This document shows positions 55,432-62,788 of a stretch of 64,000 bases of DNA, piece after piece. The position numbers and the translations under genes are program-made. Within the stretch, counting starts at the first letter, position 1; each line of letters starts with the position of its first letter. The DNA comes from an uncultured Blautia sp. Lineage in GTDB: Bacteria; Bacillota; Clostridia; Lachnospirales; Lachnospiraceae. Location: positions 124,001 through 188,000 of the forward strand of contig CAMNTH010000001.1 in NCBI GenBank assembly GCA_946557785.1. Direction: 5' to 3'. The notes beneath the pieces are model-generated. The model saw nothing but the letters and a program-made list of their open reading frames with translations, searched no databases and was not told the DNA's origin.

Positions 55432-55818
55432 TTGCAGCTTCAGTCCAGAGACATTGAGGCTTATCTTACAGAAGTGAAAATGGCAGTTCATGAAGGACGC
55501 TATCGTCTTGAGAGAAATGATAAAAGGCGGAGGAACAGAGAATTATTTATCAAATACGTGATCAATGAGCGGAAAACGGAAGAGATTTTGCAAAGCCTTA
55601 CCCTGCACGATTTTTCAGGGATCGTACAGAATGAGCATAGGGGATATGAGAATGAACTGCTGTATATATTCGGCAGGAATGTTCAGCTTCTGGAAAGATT
55701 CGGTTCCCGTATGAAAACAGTTCCTCTGTACATAAAACTGAATAGATTGGATAATGAATTCGTGATAGTGATTTCTTTCCATGAGCAGGAGTATCCGCTG
55801 ACATATTATTTCCAATAA
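55432..55818 (+). CDS. Toxin candidate, MqsR/RelE-like fold (PanT-type)
   Basis: A 128-residue protein from TTG 55432, which has GGAGGAAGGG upstream; ATG 55411 has no site. The layout ELFIKYVINERKTEEILQSL, LTLHDFSGIV, LYIFGRNVQLLERFG, PLYIKLN and VIVISFHEQEYPLTYYF resembles MqsR-like ribosome-dependent RNases, with ISFH near the end where catalytic residues are expected. It precedes a Panacea-domain antitoxin with 59 bases between. Toxicity is inferred from the neighbour and fold pattern. Confidence 0.75.
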   Translation: MQLQSRDIEAYLTEVKMAVHEGRYRLERNDKRRRNRELFIKYVINERKTEEILQSLTLHDFSGIVQNEHRGYENELLYIFGRNVQLLERFGSRMKTVPLYIKLNRLDNEFVIVISFHEQEYPLTYYFQ

Positions 55819-55877
55819 CAAGAAGAGAAGACAGAAGGCAGGGAAAAGAGATGATTAGGTATAAGGAGACAGACACA

Positions 55878-56888
55878 ATGGAAGAGAATGGAAGAATGGA
55901 TTTCTGCACCGTATGCAGGAAGAATACGGAGTATGTACTGAAGAGAGCACATATTTTGCAGACCATCAGAGATCGGGAGTATGAGTTTGCAATTACTTCA
56001 GCCGTCTGCAGAGAGTGCGGAAAAGAGATGGATATTCCCGGTCTGACTGACCAGAATGTCAAAGAGATTGATGAACAGTTCAGGGTTATGGAGAATCTTG
56101 TCACTGTGAGAGATATTGAGAAGCTGATGAAAATCTACAATATAGGAAAGGCTCCTCTTTCCCTGGCTCTTGGCTTTGGCGAGGTTACGATCTCACGATA
56201 TCTGGCTGGTCAGATCCCTTCAGGGGAATATTCGCATATTATGAGAAATGCCCTGTCCTCTCCTGATTTTATGCAGGAGATGCTGGAAGAAAACAGAAAT
56301 AGAATTGCAGACAGTGCCTATAAGAAGGCGAAAGCTTCTGTTGAAGAACTGCAGAATTTGTTTAAGGTATCCGATAGGCTGCTTATGGTGATCTCATATG
56401 TATTTGAACGTCTGGAAGAGGTGACTCCGCTGATGCTGCAGAAGCTTTTGTATTTCATTCAGGGAATTTATTATACCCTGTACGGAAGGCCGATTTTTAC
56501 AGAGGAATGTGAAGCCTGGGTGCACGGACCTGTATACAGGAAGGTCTATGAGCTGTTTAAAGATTTTAAGTATAACCCCATTGAGGACGACCGCTTTGTG
56601 TTGCTGAAAGGAAGAGCTGAAGAACTGTCCCATAACGAAAAACATGTAATTGACCTTGTGGTAAATACATTTGGTATGTATGGAGGAAAGACATTAGAGA
56701 GAATTACCCATAAAGAAGAACCATGGAAAAATGCCAGAGAAGGGCTCCTGCAGAATACCCTGTCCAGAGAGGAAGTGCCCAAAGAAGCCATTCGGAGATA
56801 CTTTTCCGGTGTAAACATAGTCTATGGAATTGATACGGAAGAGGGGCTAAACCGATATATTCGGGATATGCTGCGTGCCGATTTGTAA
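55878..56888 (+). CDS. Panacea-domain antitoxin with zinc-finger and HTH domains (PanA-type)
   Basis: A 336-residue protein in three parts: an N-terminal zinc-ribbon-like segment (CTVCRKNTEY, CRECGKEMDIPG), an Xre-like helix-turn-helix at ~75-120 (MKIYNIGKAPLSLALGFGEV, TISRYLAGQIPSGEY), and a Panacea/DUF4065 domain at ~175-300 (LQKLLYFIQGIYYTLYGRP, EAWVHGPVYRKVYELF). The domain is known to neutralise many unrelated toxins. It likely also represses the operon. ATG 55878 has AAGGAG; ATG 55851 would add nine residues. Confidence 0.87.
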   Translation: MEENGRMDFCTVCRKNTEYVLKRAHILQTIRDREYEFAITSAVCRECGKEMDIPGLTDQNVKEIDEQFRVMENLVTVRDIEKLMKIYNIGKAPLSLALGFGEVTISRYLAGQIPSGEYSHIMRNALSSPDFMQEMLEENRNRIADSAYKKAKASVEELQNLFKVSDRLLMVISYVFERLEEVTPLMLQKLLYFIQGIYYTLYGRPIFTEECEAWVHGPVYRKVYELFKDFKYNPIEDDRFVLLKGRAEELSHNEKHVIDLVVNTFGMYGGKTLERITHKEEPWKNAREGLLQNTLSREEVPKEAIRRYFSGVNIVYGIDTEEGLNRYIRDMLRADL

Positions 56889-56924
56889 GAGAGAAAACAG
56901 GAACATGAAAGGAAGAGGACAGAT

Positions 56925-57803
56925 ATGGAAAGTTTAAAGGTAGCATTACTGCAGATCATGCCGGGAACTTCGCAGGAGGAAAATCTGAAGAAGGGACTTG
57001 ACTGCTGCAGAAAGGCCAGGGCAATGGGAGCAGATATTGCTTTGTTTCCGGAAATGTGGAATGTAGGGTATTATATTCCTCAGAATGAAGAGGAACTAAA
57101 TGGGACCGCTATTGCGGAGAATAGTGGATTTGTCAGTGCATTTGGGGATATTGCCAAGGAATTACATATGGCTGTGGGGATAACTTTCCTTGAGAAACAC
57201 GGAACGGCTTTTCGAAATAGTCTTTCTCTGTTTGACAGATTTGGGAAAAAGGTATTCACTTATGCCAAGGTACATACCTGCGATTTTGGCGATGAATGTG
57301 TGCTTATGCCGGGGGAAGATTTTTTCGTGGCTGATTTAGATACGGAGCAGGGAAATGTAAAGGTTGGCGCCATGATCTGCTATGACAGAGAGTTTCCGGA
57401 AAGTGCAAGAATCCTGATGCTGAAAGGAGCGGAGATCATTCTGGTTCCCAATGCATGTCCAATGGAGATCAACCGCCTTTCTCAGCTTCGGGCAAGGGCC
57501 TATGAGAATATGGTAGGAATCGCCACAGTGAATTATCCGGAAGGACAGCCGGACTGCAATGGCCATTCGTCTGCCTTCGATGGAATTGCTTATAAACCTT
57601 CTGAGCCGGTTTCCAGGGATACTTTGATTTTGGAAGCAGGAGGACGGGAAGGTATTTATATGGCGGATTTTCCCATGGATGAAATCAGGGAGTACAGGAG
57701 TCAGGAGGTACATGGAAATGCATACCGTCATCCACATAAGTATAAACTTCTTGCTGAGGAAAAGATCGAGAAACCATTTATCAGAGAAGATTACAGAAGA
57801 TGA
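56925..57803 (+). CDS. Carbon-nitrogen hydrolase (nitrilase superfamily amidase)
   Basis: A 292-residue cytoplasmic hydrolase with the Glu-Lys-Cys triad: E43 in FPEMWNVGYY, K115 in YAKVHTCDF and C152 in MICYDREFPES. It hydrolyses a C-N bond in a small amide or N-carbamoyl compound. Length is normal. Following 36 bases after the antitoxin, and 25 bases before the alkyltransferase-like gene, so the two may be co-transcribed. Confidence 0.92.
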   Translation: MESLKVALLQIMPGTSQEENLKKGLDCCRKARAMGADIALFPEMWNVGYYIPQNEEELNGTAIAENSGFVSAFGDIAKELHMAVGITFLEKHGTAFRNSLSLFDRFGKKVFTYAKVHTCDFGDECVLMPGEDFFVADLDTEQGNVKVGAMICYDREFPESARILMLKGAEIILVPNACPMEINRLSQLRARAYENMVGIATVNYPEGQPDCNGHSSAFDGIAYKPSEPVSRDTLILEAGGREGIYMADFPMDEIREYRSQEVHGNAYRHPHKYKLLAEEKIEKPFIREDYRR

Positions 57804-57828
57804 AAGGAATTGAAAGGGAGATTTTGTT

Positions 57829-58194
57829 ATGGATTTTTATAAGCGTATGCAGTGTGTATGCACCAGAATTCCTTATGGGAAGGTGGCAACCTATGGCCAG
57901 ATTGCCCTCTTATGCGGAATGCCTAAGAACGCACGCCAGGTAGGTTATGGGCTGCATACAGGTCTGGCTGGAGAGGAGATACCGGCCCATAGGGTGGTAA
58001 ACTCCAGCGGAGTATTAACTGGGACTGCTTCTTTTGAATATCCGGATATGCAGAAGCTGCTTTTGGAAGAGGAGGGCGTGCCGGTTATAAGATATGAGGC
58101 CGGTTTTAAAGTATCTTTGAAGCAATTTGGCTGGAAAAATACCCTCCAAGATACAGAAGAGCTTCAAAGACTTTATAAGAAAATGGGAATTTAA
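57829..58194 (+). CDS. Alkyltransferase-like protein (MGMT fold, lacking the acceptor Cys)
   Basis: A 121-residue protein with the DNA-binding domain of O6-alkylguanine-DNA alkyltransferases: RIPYGKVATYGQIALLCG and NARQVGYGLHT (Arg finger region). The active-site motif PCHR reads PAHRVV, with Ala53 in place of the acceptor Cys, so it cannot take the alkyl group. Such ATL proteins bind alkylated guanine and call nucleotide excision repair. Start follows AAAGGGAGATTTTGTT. Confidence 0.92.
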   Translation: MDFYKRMQCVCTRIPYGKVATYGQIALLCGMPKNARQVGYGLHTGLAGEEIPAHRVVNSSGVLTGTASFEYPDMQKLLLEEEGVPVIRYEAGFKVSLKQFGWKNTLQDTEELQRLYKKMGI

Positions 58195-58227
58195 TAGAAG
58201 CGAAGGATTTATGAAGCCTTGACTCCT

Positions 58228-58333
58228 TCAATTCACTATCTGAACTGTATTGGTATTTTCCATTTCCATAACTACCTCCGTTTGGAATAATATTTTTTAT
58301 TTTAAGTCTAGCGAAAGTTACAGATATGGTCAA
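58228..58333 (-). other. Promoter, ribosome site and 13-codon open frame: 5' remnant of a lost gene
   Basis: Minus-strand TTGACC (58328-58333), 17 bases, TAGACT (58305-58310), then GGAGG and ATG 58269 opening MEMENTNTVQIVN and a stop at 58228. Good signals for a protein too short to be one; the gene body seems deleted. Could also be a leader peptide. The remaining gap to 58455 is AT-rich with nothing recognised. Confidence 0.35.
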
Positions 58334-58455
58334 CCCAGATTTTTATAAATTTGAAAATATGATTTTCAATAAAAGTTTAAGTCCATCCAGGTCGTTATTT
58401 TGTGAAAAATGTAGTGTAATTTTTTTGCAGATTTATGGGAAAATCTGATAAATTA

Positions 58456-58484
58456 TTGACAAAGTTCCGGAAAAGTGCTATATT
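58456..58484 (+). promoter_or_regulatory. Promoter of the riboswitch operon
   Basis: TTGACA (58456-58461), 17-base spacer, TATATT (58479-58484). Transcription would start only a few bases before the aptamer. Confidence 0.75.
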
Positions 58485-58493
58485 TTTTTCAAG

Positions 58494-58627
58494 CAAATGA
58501 AAGGGAGTAGCTGAACACTCAGAAATGAGTGGGTTTGAAACCGTCACCCGATGCCGAGAGGCATCCGTATCAAATGAGATGGCAAGACTTTTATTGTGGC
58601 AGACGTCATGATAGGAGTCTTTTTTTA
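58494..58627 (+). ncRNA. yybP-ykoY (manganese) riboswitch with terminator
   Basis: The aptamer region has the family marks AAAGGGAGTAGC at the 5' side, an ACCGTCA loop and GGCAAGACTTTT at the 3' side. Stem P1 pairs CAAATGAAAG with CTTTTATTG with one bulge. The 3' strand of P1 also forms the left arm of a 15-base terminator (58584-58598 with 58607-58621, loop GCAGACGT) followed by eight Ts; the two are exclusive. Stabilising P1 by Mn2+ would therefore turn the downstream genes on. Call is by remembered consensus, not a covariance model. Confidence 0.78.
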
Positions 58628-58697
58628 TATCAAATGAAATTGCTCCATATATGGTGAGCTGCCGCATAGACTTGCAGAAGAAAGGGAGGATATTATC

Positions 58698-59129
58698 ATG
58701 AGTAATGAATTAGTAAGAAGAGAGATTCAGGAAGCAGTTATGGCCGGGGAGAGGGCGCTTACAAGCCTGCGCCTGGCAAAAGAAAAACTGGACAGCGCAA
58801 GAAACTGGGGAATCATTGATCTGTTTGGAGGAGGCTTTATTACAGATGTGATTAAACACTCTAAATTAGGTGATGCATCGTCTTATGTGGAGAATGCAAA
58901 AAGGGATTTGCTGATTTTCCAGACAGAATTAAGAGATGTGCAGGGGATCAGGGATATTAAAATTGAAGTAGGAGGCTTCCTTTCATTTGCGGACTTTTTC
59001 TTTGATGGGCTTGTTGCAGATTATCTGGTGCAGTCAAAGATTTCGGAAGCGAGACAGCAGGTTGACGATGCAATTTATCGTGTAGAGGGACTGCTCAAGC
59101 AACTGAAAAATGCTAATGGCTATGACTAA
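58698..59129 (+). CDS. Small protein of unknown function under the riboswitch
   Basis: A 143-residue protein, no signal peptide or clear membrane span. Helix-rich with heptad-like ends: residues ~5-35 (REIQEAVMAGERALTSLRLA) and ~120-140 (VDDAIYRVEGLLKQLK). The centre, NWGIIDLFGGGFITDVIKHS, then KLGDASSYVENAKRDL, looks like a conserved signature but I cannot name it. First gene after the riboswitch, preceded by GAAAGGGAGGATATTATC. A role in manganese or metal stress is inferred only from that control. Confidence 0.8.
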   Translation: MSNELVRREIQEAVMAGERALTSLRLAKEKLDSARNWGIIDLFGGGFITDVIKHSKLGDASSYVENAKRDLLIFQTELRDVQGIRDIKIEVGGFLSFADFFFDGLVADYLVQSKISEARQQVDDAIYRVEGLLKQLKNANGYD

Positions 59130-59147
59130 AGGATTGGAGGAATGATG

Positions 59148-59507
59148 ATGGGATGTTTAGGTAATTTATTGTGGTTCATTTTCGGAGGAGCGTTAAGCGG
59201 ATTAAGCTGGTGTATGGCAGGGTGCCTCTGGTGTATAACAGTGATTGGAATCCCTGTTGGAATGCAGTGCTTTAAATTTGCAGCATTAAGCTTTTTTCCT
59301 TTTGGGAAAGAGGTCCGCTATGGGGGCGGTGCCGGTTCCCTGCTGTTAAATATTATTTGGCTGCTGGTTTCCGGTGTTCCCCTTGCCCTTGAACATGCTG
59401 CCTGGGGAATTGTTTTGTGTGTGACAGTGGTTGGAATCCCATTTGGGCTGCAGCAGTTTAAGCTGGCAAAACTGGCCTTGATGCCATTTGGATCAGAAGT
59501 AATCTAA
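59148..59507 (+). CDS. YccF-domain membrane protein
   Basis: A 119-residue protein with two copies of the YccF repeat: CLWCITVIGIPVGMQCFKFA, LSFFPFGKEV and VLCVTVVGIPFGLQQFKLAK, LALMPFGSEV, each after hydrophobic stretches that should span the membrane. Function of the family is unknown. ATG 59148 is seven bases from GGAGG; ATGs at 59142 and 59145 are too near. Eighteen bases after the unknown gene, so both are under the riboswitch. Confidence 0.88.
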   Translation: MGCLGNLLWFIFGGALSGLSWCMAGCLWCITVIGIPVGMQCFKFAALSFFPFGKEVRYGGGAGSLLLNIIWLLVSGVPLALEHAAWGIVLCVTVVGIPFGLQQFKLAKLALMPFGSEVI

Positions 59508-59510
59508 AGC

Positions 59511-59666
59511 CTGTAAAAAACTATTCCCTTCATTGGAAAAACGGCTGGTACAACAATCCTTATGATAATGATAATAGGCTTATGGTGCCTGACAGGATGT
59601 GAGGAATGAATTATTCCTCCAATATGGCAAAGCCTAATGGTACCAGGCAATTTGGGAAAAATTAAC
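59511..59666 (+). pseudogene. Remnant of a DUF5808-type protein with internal stop
   Basis: In the frame through 59535 the bases encode HWKNGWYNNPYDNDNRLMV, then PDRM, TGA, GMNYSSNMAKPNG. This follows the DUF5808 pattern (W..G..Y.NP.D.RL.VP.R.GMN...NMA.P), with one in-frame stop in the middle. No start codon with ribosome site is present. A fragment, not an active gene. Confidence 0.5.
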
Positions 59667-59705
59667 ACAGAACATGGGCATATTGAGCTAATGGAGAAGG
59701 GAGTG

Positions 59706-59994
59706 ATGGGAAACGGAGTATCCTGTCATTGATGTAAAAGCAACAGGAAGAAATATTAGAGATCTGTGCAGAGAGAAAAGGGTCAGTGCAAAAGAAATCA
59801 GTGAATACATGAATTTCAGCAATGTGCAGTCAGTATATAACTGGTTTCGTGGAAGAACAATGCCGTCCCTGGATAATTTTTATGCGTTGTCCAGATTGCT
59901 GAATGTACCGATGGAAGAAATGATAGCAGCTTCTGACAAAGAAGTGCAGGGAGTGCTGCAGTACGGCAGGAGCGATCTTAAAAAAAGTGCATAG
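59706..59994 (+). pseudogene. Xre-type helix-turn-helix gene with frameshifted start
   Basis: The frame ending at 59994 encodes IRDLCREKRVSAKEISEYMN, FSNVQSVYNWFRGRTMPSLD, NFYALSRLLNVPMEEMIAAS: a complete Xre-like HTH. Upstream it lacks any start and meets a TGA. At 59706 ATGGGAAACG stands where ATGGAAACG would give METEYPVIDVKATGRNIR in frame, so one extra G seems to have broken the gene. Translation from ATG 59809 would give only 61 residues without helix 1. Confidence 0.6.
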
Positions 59995-60023
59995 GAAGCG
60001 GAAGATAAAAAAGACAAAAGAGG

Positions 60024-60093
60024 AGCTGTTGAATATATGGTATATCATCAGAAAATGAACGATGATGCATATATTCGGCAGCTTTGTTTTTTT
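60024..60093 (+). terminator. Strong intrinsic terminator after the HTH pseudogene
   Basis: AGCTGTTGAATATATG pairs with CATATATTCGGCAGCT over 16 positions including two wobbles, followed by a T-rich tail. Confidence 0.85.
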
Positions 60094-60130
60094 ATAAATG
60101 TTTTCCCACTTTTATTTAGGAGGTGAGGGG

Positions 60131-60178
60131 ATGAAAGCTGTTTCTAAATATGAAGTACTGACTAAAGAACCAGAGTGA
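60131..60178 (+). other. Short open frame with good ribosome site (gene remnant)
   Basis: AGGAGGTGAGGGG leads into ATG 60131: MKAVSKYEVLTKEPE, then stop. Fifteen residues of no known family, probably the start of a deleted gene. The stretch from 60179 to 60400 is AT-rich and holds only a weak ACCTG/CAGGT hairpin. Confidence 0.3.
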
Positions 60179-60412
60179 GCAGGCAGAGTACCGGAGTGCG
60201 TAAAATGTCTATTTCTATATGGTTGGTAAAAATCAAAAAAATGTGTACCTGAAACAGGTTTCAATATTCTTGGAAAAGTTAAATTGTATACACAAAATAC
60301 AAAATAATTAGATATTGAAATGAAATAAATTGTAGGATAATATCAGGATATGAAGAAAAAAACGCCGATGATTGTACAAAATGACATTGTTGGGGGGAAA
60401 ACAACTATAAAT

Positions 60413-60420
60413 TGTATAAT
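60413..60420 (+). promoter_or_regulatory. Extended -10 promoter of the sugar ABC operon
   Basis: TGTATAAT with a perfect TATAAT (60415-60420) and TG just upstream; no good -35 at the right distance. About 100 bases before the binding-protein gene. Confidence 0.5.
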
Positions 60421-60518
60421 CGGCTAGAATTACAGTGAGGAGGCGAGAGACAAAAGAAAAGTTAATTTGCAGCATCTGTTCACAAAAAAATAAAAAAAGA
60501 CAATGAAAGGGGATTTTT

Positions 60519-61778
60519 ATGAAGAAAGCATTAAGTATTTTATTAACTGCAAGTATGGTATGTTCCGCAGCTCCTGCAATAGTAATGGCAGATAATGAGG
60601 AAAAGGTGACTTTGGAATTTGCCCAGTGGTGGGAAAACGAACTGCCTGAGGGTAAGATGGCGGAGATTATTGCAAACTTTGAAGAGCAGCATCCCAATAT
60701 TGAAATTAAACTTGTGACTAATCCATATTCAAGTACCCACGATGCTTTGGTAGCGGGTGCTGCAACAGGAACTATGTCGGATGTCTGCGGCGTTGATGGT
60801 ACCTGGATCTATGATTTATCCAAAATGAATGCTCTTCTGGATCTGGATGCTTATGTAGAAGGTGAAGAGAAGTTTACAGCGGATGATGTGTCATGTGTAC
60901 AGGTTGGCGGAACTACTTATATGATTCCGGTTGTTGTATATTCCTATCATATGTATGCAAACATGACTCTTTTGAAAGAACATGGAATTACAGAACTTCC
61001 GACTACTTTTGATGAATTCCTCGCAGACTGTGAAGCAGTTAATGATCCTGATAATAATGTATATGGATGGATTACAGCTCTTTCAGAAGCATTCCCGTCA
61101 TCTTCACAGGATCAGTTTATGAGCTGGGTATGGGCTAATCAGGGGGCGATGATCGGTGAGGACGGTAAAGCTGCATTTGCCAGTGACCAGTCAGCTTCCG
61201 ACACTTTGGAATTTTTCAAAAAATGTTATGATGCAGGTGTTATGAATCCTGGTATCTTTTCTATGACTTCCTCTGATATGCAGGATACATTTGCAAATGG
61301 ATATGCAGCATTTATGCTGACAACCTGTTCAACAATTAATACGCTTCGTGCGTCAAATCCGAATCTTGAATTTACAATGGGAGCAGTACCGGTGAAGGAC
61401 GGTCTGGAAGGCGAAAATGGCGTTATGTATGCTCCATGGGGACTTGGCATTTCAGCTAATACTGAGCATCCGGACGAGGCATGGGAGTTTGTGTCATATC
61501 TGTTAAGCCCGGAAGTAAACACTGAATTTGCAGGATATGCAAATGCATTTCCTGGAAATACAAAGGCAGAAGTTGTATCAGAAGACGAAGCTTTTGCTAA
61601 CGCATATAAATTGGTTCAGGAAAATTATCTGATTAACCAGATGCAGGGACTTCCTTCAGCAGAAGAATTGATGAAGAACCTCACTGTTCAGCTTCAGCTT
61701 ACGCTCACCGGAGAGCAGGAGGCTTCAGAATCTCTTACAGCTGCACAGGATTACTGGAATAGTATCATCGAAGGATGA
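60519..61778 (+). CDS. Extracellular solute-binding protein of a sugar ABC transporter
   Basis: A 419-residue family 1 binding protein. Residues 1-25 are a signal peptide ending IVMA; the mature part opens VTLEFAQWWENE and includes FEEQHPNIEIKLV, AWGLGISANTEHPDEAWEFV near the C-terminal hinge. In Bacillota these are normally lipoproteins, but no lipobox LxxC with a small residue before Cys is seen (SMVCSAA), so it may be secreted free. Ligand probably a sugar or small oligosaccharide. Confidence 0.92.
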   Translation: MKKALSILLTASMVCSAAPAIVMADNEEKVTLEFAQWWENELPEGKMAEIIANFEEQHPNIEIKLVTNPYSSTHDALVAGAATGTMSDVCGVDGTWIYDLSKMNALLDLDAYVEGEEKFTADDVSCVQVGGTTYMIPVVVYSYHMYANMTLLKEHGITELPTTFDEFLADCEAVNDPDNNVYGWITALSEAFPSSSQDQFMSWVWANQGAMIGEDGKAAFASDQSASDTLEFFKKCYDAGVMNPGIFSMTSSDMQDTFANGYAAFMLTTCSTINTLRASNPNLEFTMGAVPVKDGLEGENGVMYAPWGLGISANTEHPDEAWEFVSYLLSPEVNTEFAGYANAFPGNTKAEVVSEDEAFANAYKLVQENYLINQMQGLPSAEELMKNLTVQLQLTLTGEQEASESLTAAQDYWNSIIEG

Positions 61779-61821
61779 TGAAAAGACGGCAGCAGGACCG
61801 CCGTTGGGAATTTAAGCAGCA

Positions 61822-61851
61822 GGGCGCCAAATGACTGTGTATTTGGCGCCC
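61822..61851 (+). other. Stable mRNA hairpin between binding protein and permease genes
   Basis: GGGCGCCAAAT and ATTTGGCGCCC form a perfect 11-base stem with an 8-base loop and no T-run. Such hairpins protect the upstream message, giving more binding protein than permease. Confidence 0.7.
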
Positions 61852-61917
61852 CAGTCTGTTAAATACAAACGGATGAGTTTGGACATAAGGGTAAAGCCTA
61901 GAAAAGAAAGGAAAGAT

Positions 61918-62772
61918 ATGAATAGAAAAAAAATAACGCCATATCTCTACTTGTCCCCGATTATTATCGTTTTTTGTATACTGCTGGTATATCCCATTTA
62001 TCAGGTGATCAGCTTTTCAGTAAAAGATAATGTAATTGTAAACCCAACACCTCATTTTGTGGGGCTGGCAAATTTTTCAAAAATCATAAGTTCAGGTGAA
62101 TTTTGGAAGTCTTTGAAGAATTCTCTGGAATTTTCTGTTGTATCACTTATTTTTCATATGATACTGGGAATTGCGTTTGCACTAATGCTGAACTCAAGCT
62201 TGCTGAACAGCAGATTCAGGGGAATCGTCAGGGCTCTGTATATTGTGCCATGGACATTTACAGTATCTATTGTAGCAATCCTTTGGCGTTTAATGCTGAA
62301 TAACAGCGGCATTATCAATACAATCTTGGGACTTAGTATAGACTGGTTCGGCAACAGGGCGCTGGCTGCGAAAACAGTAATTTTTGTTAATATCTGGTGT
62401 TCTTATCCATTTTATATGATTAGTATTCTTGCGGCTCTGCAAGGGATATCTCCTGTATATTATGAAGCTGCCAGCATTGATGGGGCTAACAGTATCCAGA
62501 GATTTTTCAAAATTACTATACCGCACCTAAGACCGGTAATGATAAGTCTGATGCTGTTGGACTTCATTTGGTCAATGCAGCAGTTGTCTTTAACATATAT
62601 TACTACCGGAGGCGGACCCATTGGCTCTTCAGAAACGATAGGTACTTATACGTATAATCTGGCGTTTAAAAATTATCAGTTTTCTATGGCATCCGCCAGT
62701 GCTGTGATTATGATGCTGCTATGCCTGGTAATTGCAATCTTTTATGTAAGAAGGCAATCCAGGCTGGATTAA
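61918..62772 (+). CDS. Sugar ABC transporter permease (MalF/UgpA-like)
   Basis: A 284-residue membrane protein with six helices; the EAA loop that contacts the ATPase reads YYEAASIDGANSIQRFFKIT. ATG 61918 has AAGGAAAG upstream; the longer frame from 61831 would begin inside the hairpin. It pairs with the next permease. No ATPase gene is seen in the window, so a shared ATPase such as MsmX is likely used. Confidence 0.95.
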   Translation: MNRKKITPYLYLSPIIIVFCILLVYPIYQVISFSVKDNVIVNPTPHFVGLANFSKIISSGEFWKSLKNSLEFSVVSLIFHMILGIAFALMLNSSLLNSRFRGIVRALYIVPWTFTVSIVAILWRLMLNNSGIINTILGLSIDWFGNRALAAKTVIFVNIWCSYPFYMISILAALQGISPVYYEAASIDGANSIQRFFKITIPHLRPVMISLMLLDFIWSMQQLSLTYITTGGGPIGSSETIGTYTYNLAFKNYQFSMASASAVIMMLLCLVIAIFYVRRQSRLD

Positions 62773-62788
62773 CACTGGGAGAAAAAAC

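Noticed and set aside
59524-59600. A lipoprotein-like reading (IIGLWCLTGCEE) in another frame of the gap after the YccF gene.
   Set aside because: Stops after a few residues and has no start site; the overlapping DUF5808-like frame explains the sequence better.
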